A stretch of DNA of 64,000 nucleotides. It comes from Malachius bipustulatus. Its lineage: Eukaryota > Arthropoda > Insecta > Coleoptera > Melyridae. Shown piece after piece: positions 59,446-64,000 of the stretch (the stretch's first letter is position 1; each line of letters begins with the position of its first letter). The position numbers and the translations under genes are program-made. The stretch lies in the NCBI GenBank assembly GCA_910589415.1, contig OU342631.1:15810001-15874000 (forward strand). Reading direction: 5' to 3'. Under the pieces are notes generated by a model, which saw only the letters and a list, made by a program, of their open reading frames with translations, searched no databases and was not told where the DNA came from.

Positions 59446-60890
59446 TTGGCCCATTTTCTATGCCCGCCACTGGCTAACTTTACTTAAAAAACACTATTTT
59501 TTAGACTACCTTTTATAGAACGGAAAAAGTGAAAGGGGATGAGCTTTGAAAACCTAAAATTTTAAATTTTAGAGGAATAAACATAATATGTAAAAATATT
59601 CTAATATCTCCGCCATTTTTATTATTTCTTTCTTGAAATCTTTGAATTTTAAAGTTTATTAGTATAGTTGTCTACTGGAAAAATTTTCGTTCAATTCCTT
59701 CAAAAATATGTTCATAAACAGTTATAGAAATTCAGCCCTTTTTCCCTTCTCCTACCCACGCCACTGGCTTAATAATAAAAATATTGCAAATTTTATTGCA
59801 ATATTTTAACTCAATATTTTATAACTCAAATTTCAAATAATTTTCTTCCAGTAATGTTAATTTCGTTTAAAAGTTTTTGTTTCTAACTGGCTTATTTAGG
59901 GGTTCATGATCTATCAATTTTTCCTAAAATTGAAAAGGCCGCCATTTTGGAACGGCTCTTCTGATTTAACTCAAATGCAGTACCATACGACTACTTGCAG
60001 TTATCTTACTATCAAAAAAATTTCAGCCCCCTAGATTGAAAACAGCGACCAGAAACCGTGCCTCGATACCCGTTTTTTTTTTTAAATTTGGAGAGACACG
60101 TTGTAAAAGTAGCGCAATTTTAGGTAAATGTTTTTTGTGAAAATCAAACGTCATCCCTAAGTTTCACAAAAGTAAGAAATTACGTTCATTAATCTTGAAA
60201 AATGAAGCTACTGGAACGTTCTTAAAATTTTAGAGAAATAAACATCATGTAAAAAAAAATCGAATATCTCGGCCATTTTTCTTACTCACTTCTTGAAATT
60301 TTTAAGTGTTAAAGGCTATTAGTATAATTATCTACTGTAAAAATTTCAGTTCAATTGCTTCAATAATGTGCTCATAAATTGTTAGGGAAATTTAGCCATT
60401 TTTACCACTTTCCTATCCACGCCACTGGCTTATTAATAAAAGTAATGTAAATTTTGTTACATTAAATTAAATTTGAAACAATTTTCTTCAAACCCTGTTG
60501 ATTTGGTTTCAAAGTTTTTTTCCATCTTGCTCATACAGGGGTTCAAATATTAGCAAATTTTTCAAAAATTAAAATGACCGCCATTTTGAAACGGCTCGAC
60601 CGATTTTGCTCAAGTACAATACCAGACCAGTTTTTATAGATATCCTACTCCCACAAAAATTTCAGCCTCCTAGATTCAAAACTGCGACCTGAAATGAGAT
60701 GACAAAAACCGGATACCTGGAATTTTGAAGGGACACCCTGTAGAAGTGATGGGACTTTTGGAAAGTTTTTCAACGAAAATTCAACGTCATTCCCAAATTT
60801 TACAAGGACCCAAAATTTCGTTCACTAATCTTAAAAGATAAAGCCACAGGAGCGTTTTTAAAATCGAAATTTCGCGATTTTGGAGAAATA
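59446..60890. repeat. Tandem repeat of about 655 bp, two full units
   Basis: Units of about 59570-60231 and 60232-60883, with part of a third before them. Shared landmarks in order: GARAATAAACATMAT; CCGCCATTTTT or CGGCCATTTTT; a CCACGCCACTGGCTTA block; GCCATTTTG with AACGGCTC; a TTTCAGCC-CCTAGATT block; and CGTCATTCCC-type sequence. Divergence between the units is high. No protein was recognised. Confidence 0.7.
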
Positions 60891-61600
60891 TATATATATA
60901 TACTTGGCCAACTATCAAAGCGAGGACCAACTGTTCTACCCATCAAGTGAGGACCACCAGAAGAAAGCATTCTACAGGCATGGTAAATGTTCTGATTGTT
61001 AAATCTTGAGATGGGCGATAGATGGCTGGAGAGTATACGCAGGGAAAACGGAACAGAGCCAAGTTATAATTTTCATGTATATAGGAACATAGTGAGGACA
61101 GTTTGCGTGAATATCAAAGTGAGGTCGGTATATTTATTTATGCTCTCCGCATTTAATGAGGTCCGTATATTACATGATTCGTAGAAAGTGAGACCCAGCA
61201 CTGTTGCCAGATGCCAAGCATAGCGCTTTAGTATGATACACTGAAACACAGTATGACCTGCCGCAGCAGGTTGGCTCCGCATCGGCAGAACCGTGATGTC
61301 ACTTGTTCTAAAAAATCATCTACGAATCTAATGTAAATAACGTCTGCTTTATCGCAAAATACCCTGAGGTGGGTTACTATTTTGAATAAATCTATTTTAA
61401 ATACCTACTTAAGATAGAATAAACCTATTTGAAATAAATCTATTTAAAATGAAAATAACACAAACATAATTATCAGCGATAGTGCACAAGAGAGTCAAAT
61501 CTTACAGTATTTTTTTTGATATTCGTCTTTTGTTTTTCCTAATTTGTGGAATGATTTTTCCATTTATCAAACGTCAGTGCGTGATGTTTCAATTGAAACT
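60891..61600. other. Unclassified sequence
   Basis: A short TATATA run at 60889-60902 is followed by less AT-rich sequence to about 61380. A 62-codon frame at 60996-61184 is not recognisable. No exon of hydrolase copy B was seen here. Confidence 0.3.
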
Positions 61601-62230
61601 CCAAACCAGAAGTTTTAACTTTTGAGATACAAGGTGGTGAAGTTTATGAAAAATAAATAATTTTTTACATAATATCTGTAATACCGCTCTCTAGATATAT
61701 TATTCAAATTTCGTATACCGGTATTACGCTTCAAGAGGCATTTTTTCGTGTACCACATTTCATTTTATTTCTACTGGTGACGATCTTTTTTTTTTTTTTT
61801 TTTTTTTCATCAAAGCATTTTTAACGATAATCTTGCGACCATGGAGAGAAATAGATTTTATTTTTTTAGGCGGAAAGCGTGCATCGATCTGAAAAAATCA
61901 AGTAATCAAATTTGCTTAGAAAGGAATGGGCATTTCAAAAATGAATCTATAAAAAAAAATCAGTGGCGTGTGGCGTTTGTACCATCAATGTTTATCAATG
62001 TCTGCCAAATTATGCAGGTAAAATTCTGCACGAACGTCACTGCTGGAAATAAAATGAAATGGAGGACATGAAAAAATGCCTCTTGATGCATAATACCTAC
62101 CTGCATGTATACGAAATTTCATGAAATATCTAGAGCGGTAGGTATTAAAGATATAAAAAAATTAATTATTTTTCATAAACTTTACCACTCTGTATCTCAA
62201 AAGTTAAGACTTTTAAGACACACGTTCTCA
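61601..62230. mobile_element. Foldback element with central T run
   Basis: 61615-61770 pairs with about 62025-62215 as an imperfect inverted repeat, sharing TTTAACTTTTGAGATAC, GGTGAAGTTTATGAAAAATA, ACCGCTCT(C)TAGATAT and AAATTTCGTATAC. The interior has a run of about 19 T at 61789-61807. No transposase was recognised; the outer ends are not sharply defined. Confidence 0.65.
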
Positions 62231-62306
62231 TGAAGTTTTTTTTTTTTTAATTTACCAAAAAAAATACCCCCTTAAATATTAACATTCAATTAGGGAACAC
62301 CGTATA

Positions 62307-62561
62307 ACAGGGTGTTCGGTAATGGGCCAGCCAAAATTAAACATCATGTATAAAATCGTGTTTTAAACATAAGAAAAGAATAACGTTTTTTTCAGATATC
62401 GGGCTTCGTTGGGAAATATTTCCAAAAAATGTAAAACTAAGGCAGCTCTGAAATTTAAAATAAATCATCCCGATCTGAAAAACGTTTTTCTATTTTATGT
62501 TTCAAATACGATTTTATACATGACGTTTGGTCTGGACTGGCCCGTTACCGAACACCCTGTA
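62307..62561. mobile_element. Small MITE with ACAGGGTGTTCGGTAA ends
   Basis: Ends ACAGGGTGTTCGGTAA(T)GGGCCA and GGCCCGTTACCGAACACCCTGT are inverted repeats; the arms continue inwards through CATCATGTATAAAATCGT and AACGTTTTTTTCAGAT for about 100 bp each, around a 45-bp core. At 255 bp it is the shortest complete foldback in the window. Confidence 0.8.
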
Positions 62562-62774
62562 AATAATATTTATTTCTGGATAACATAATGGTCTTATATC
62601 TTTACTGAAATTTGACTTGTGTAACCGTGCACGAGCGGGACTTGTCATTAATAAAATAAATAACAGAGTTAACTAGTTGTATTTCGTCTAATAAGTAATT
62701 ATTACAGTGATAAATGGAAAAGGTGCACTTATGTAAATAACAATAATAAGGGAAAGTCCGTACATGGCGATACA

Positions 62775-63092
62775 ATGGATAATTGCCAATATTATGGACA
62801 ATTTCCAATAACGGAGGAGACAAATGCAGGCCGCGGGGTAAAAACTAGAAAACCCCGATGCGTCAGACTGCTTAGAAATCTCATGGAACATGGAATACTT
62901 CATAACTACGGATACGGCTACGGTAACTTACTACTACACTACGGGACGGGTGGTTCGACTGGTCTTGGCTTGGGCCCTAGTCGGTGGGGCAGCGGCGTGA
63001 AGTGTCTGGCACTACCGATCGATGAAATCAGGAGTGAATTAATACCAGCTGGTAGTGTTGCTAATATTTTATACTTGTCATATTCTCAATAG
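62775..63092 (+). CDS. Unrecognised open frame, 105 codons
   Basis: An ATG-started frame whose base composition is close to 45-50% G+C from 62815 to 63050, clearly above its surroundings, which suggests past or present coding. The product begins MDNCQYYGQF, has a Tyr/Gly-rich middle (HNYGYGYGN), then GGSTGLGLGPSRWGSG and a C-terminal segment with LPIDEIRSELIPAG. It lacks an obvious signal peptide, membrane helix or known motif. AATAAA occurs about 40 bp after the stop (near 63133). It could be a real small gene, a last exon, or part of an unidentified mobile element. I do not recognise it. Confidence 0.3.
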   Translation: MDNCQYYGQFPITEETNAGRGVKTRKPRCVRLLRNLMEHGILHNYGYGYGNLLLHYGTGGSTGLGLGPSRWGSGVKCLALPIDEIRSELIPAGSVANILYLSYSQ

Positions 63093-63730
63093 CCAATGTC
63101 CTACTGTCTGATGTTTCAACCTTATACTATTAAATAAAATATTATCATAATAAATAAATATTTATTATATTGTCTAAGGTTTCAACAAACTGTTACTAGA
63201 AATTAATTGGAAATAAATATAGCGGAATTGGCGGGAGCAGCATTCTACTCTGTAGCATCTACACTGTACAATGAAAATTTATTAAATTAAATTTAAATTA
63301 TTTCTACTACATTAACTTGGATATAATAGAAAAATAATCTATAAAAAAAAATTGAGAGATAAATTCCTTAACTCGGGTTGAGATTGTAGAAAAAATCGTC
63401 TCCATCAAGATAAATAAAACAAAATTTTTCGGGTTTTATTTTATTATTGAAATTAGGTACAATAATTTTCAGTTTTTATTTTTCTTACTATGTTGCTTAA
63501 AAATAATCAATAATTATTGTTTGGTAGAAGATTATTACATCCACTTTTAATTTGTTGTATTTATTTGTAAATTCTTTTAGTAAGATACCTATTAAACTTC
63601 ATTTACTATAAGTATTTCTAATTTATTAACTTTTTTTTGTAAAGATAACACTTTGATTTCTTATCTGATTATTTATCATTTTAATTTTTTAGTAAAATAT
63701 TAAACTTAAATTTACTGTTTCTTATTTGTG
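63093..63730. other. AT-rich spacer
   Basis: No feature recognised apart from a candidate AATAAA near 63133 on the plus strand and long A/T runs. Confidence 0.3.
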
Positions 63731-63966
63731 TATTTATAATAAACTGTTTTGCTATACCTATGCTTGCTTTTATTCATCTGTTTATTGTACCTACGAATCC
63801 ACTAACGAAGGACAGGACCATTTTCCAATTTTACGATACAAAAAAGAAAATTGGTATTTGAAATTGAAATATAAAATGGTCCTGTCCTTCGTTAGTGGAT
63901 TCGTAGGTACAATAAACAAATAAATAAAAGCAAGCATAGGTATAGCAAAACAGTTTATTATAAATA
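63731..63966. repeat. Near-perfect hairpin with 94-bp arms
   Basis: 63731-63824 is almost exactly the reverse complement of 63873-63966. The 48-bp spacer adds another short pairing, CCAATTTT with AAAATTGG, so the fold could extend almost to a small loop. Arm landmarks are ACTGTTTTGCTATACCTATG and GAATCCACTAACGAAGGACA. It could be a small foldback transposon or, if transcribed, a long-hairpin RNA substrate for Dicer. Confidence 0.85.
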
Positions 63967-64000
63967 CATTTATAATACATTAAATAAATACATTAAGAGT

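Overview
This is an AT-rich eukaryotic nuclear window (roughly two-thirds A+T by eye), almost certainly from an insect. The evidence is spliced genes with GT-AG introns, animal gene families, a very large intron, many short foldback elements with terminal inverted repeats, and decayed Ty3/Gypsy, mariner and Jockey/R1-like retroelement pieces. Frequent short runs of GTAGGTACCTAC recall hemipteran or lepidopteran DNA, but I cannot place the order with confidence. No rRNA, tRNA or CRISPR array was found.

Five protein-coding loci can be supported, four of them on the minus strand. (1) A PKA-C3/PRKX-type kinase: its first coding exon lies at 38543-38681 and its glycine-loop exon at 10032-10200. 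The splice phases match exactly and imply a 28.3 kb intron; the rest of the kinase lies beyond the left edge. (2) An apparently intronless ATRIP/mus304-like checkpoint gene at 40058-42178. (3) A small two-exon coiled-coil gene of the bublin (UPF0184) family on the plus strand at 48315-48712. (4 and 5) Two tandem nucleoside hydrolase genes: copy A (51776-55310, four exons, 322 codons) is complete, and copy B (58046-59204) shows exons 2-4 intact but no first exon in the window.

Most other recognisable sequence is mobile-element debris. The kinase intron holds a foldback at 15.9-16.5 kb, an inverted pair of one element (18.1-19.3 and 26.2-27.1 kb), a TACAGGG-type foldback (22.7-23.7 kb), a hAT-like element built of internal duplications (24.3-25.6 kb), transposase remnants (31.3 and 35.5-36.1 kb) and a TA-flanked element (33.2-34.3 kb). 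Between ATRIP and the bublin gene are a GGACGTCC-rich element (43.4-44.4 kb) and a hAT-like element with a perfect 8-bp target duplication nested inside another inverted-repeat element (45.4-46.3 kb). The two hydrolase copies are separated by a dead Gypsy element (56.0-57.5 kb), and copy A carries a hAT-like insertion for which copy B preserves the empty site. The right end holds tandem repeats, two adjacent foldbacks and an almost perfect 94-bp-arm hairpin.

The genes do not form an obvious pathway: they cover cAMP-type kinase signalling, DNA-damage checkpoint signalling, a small coiled-coil protein and nucleoside salvage. I found no convincing new enzymatic system. The most distinctive content is the layered, datable transposon structure, the very large kinase intron, and the recent hydrolase duplication.
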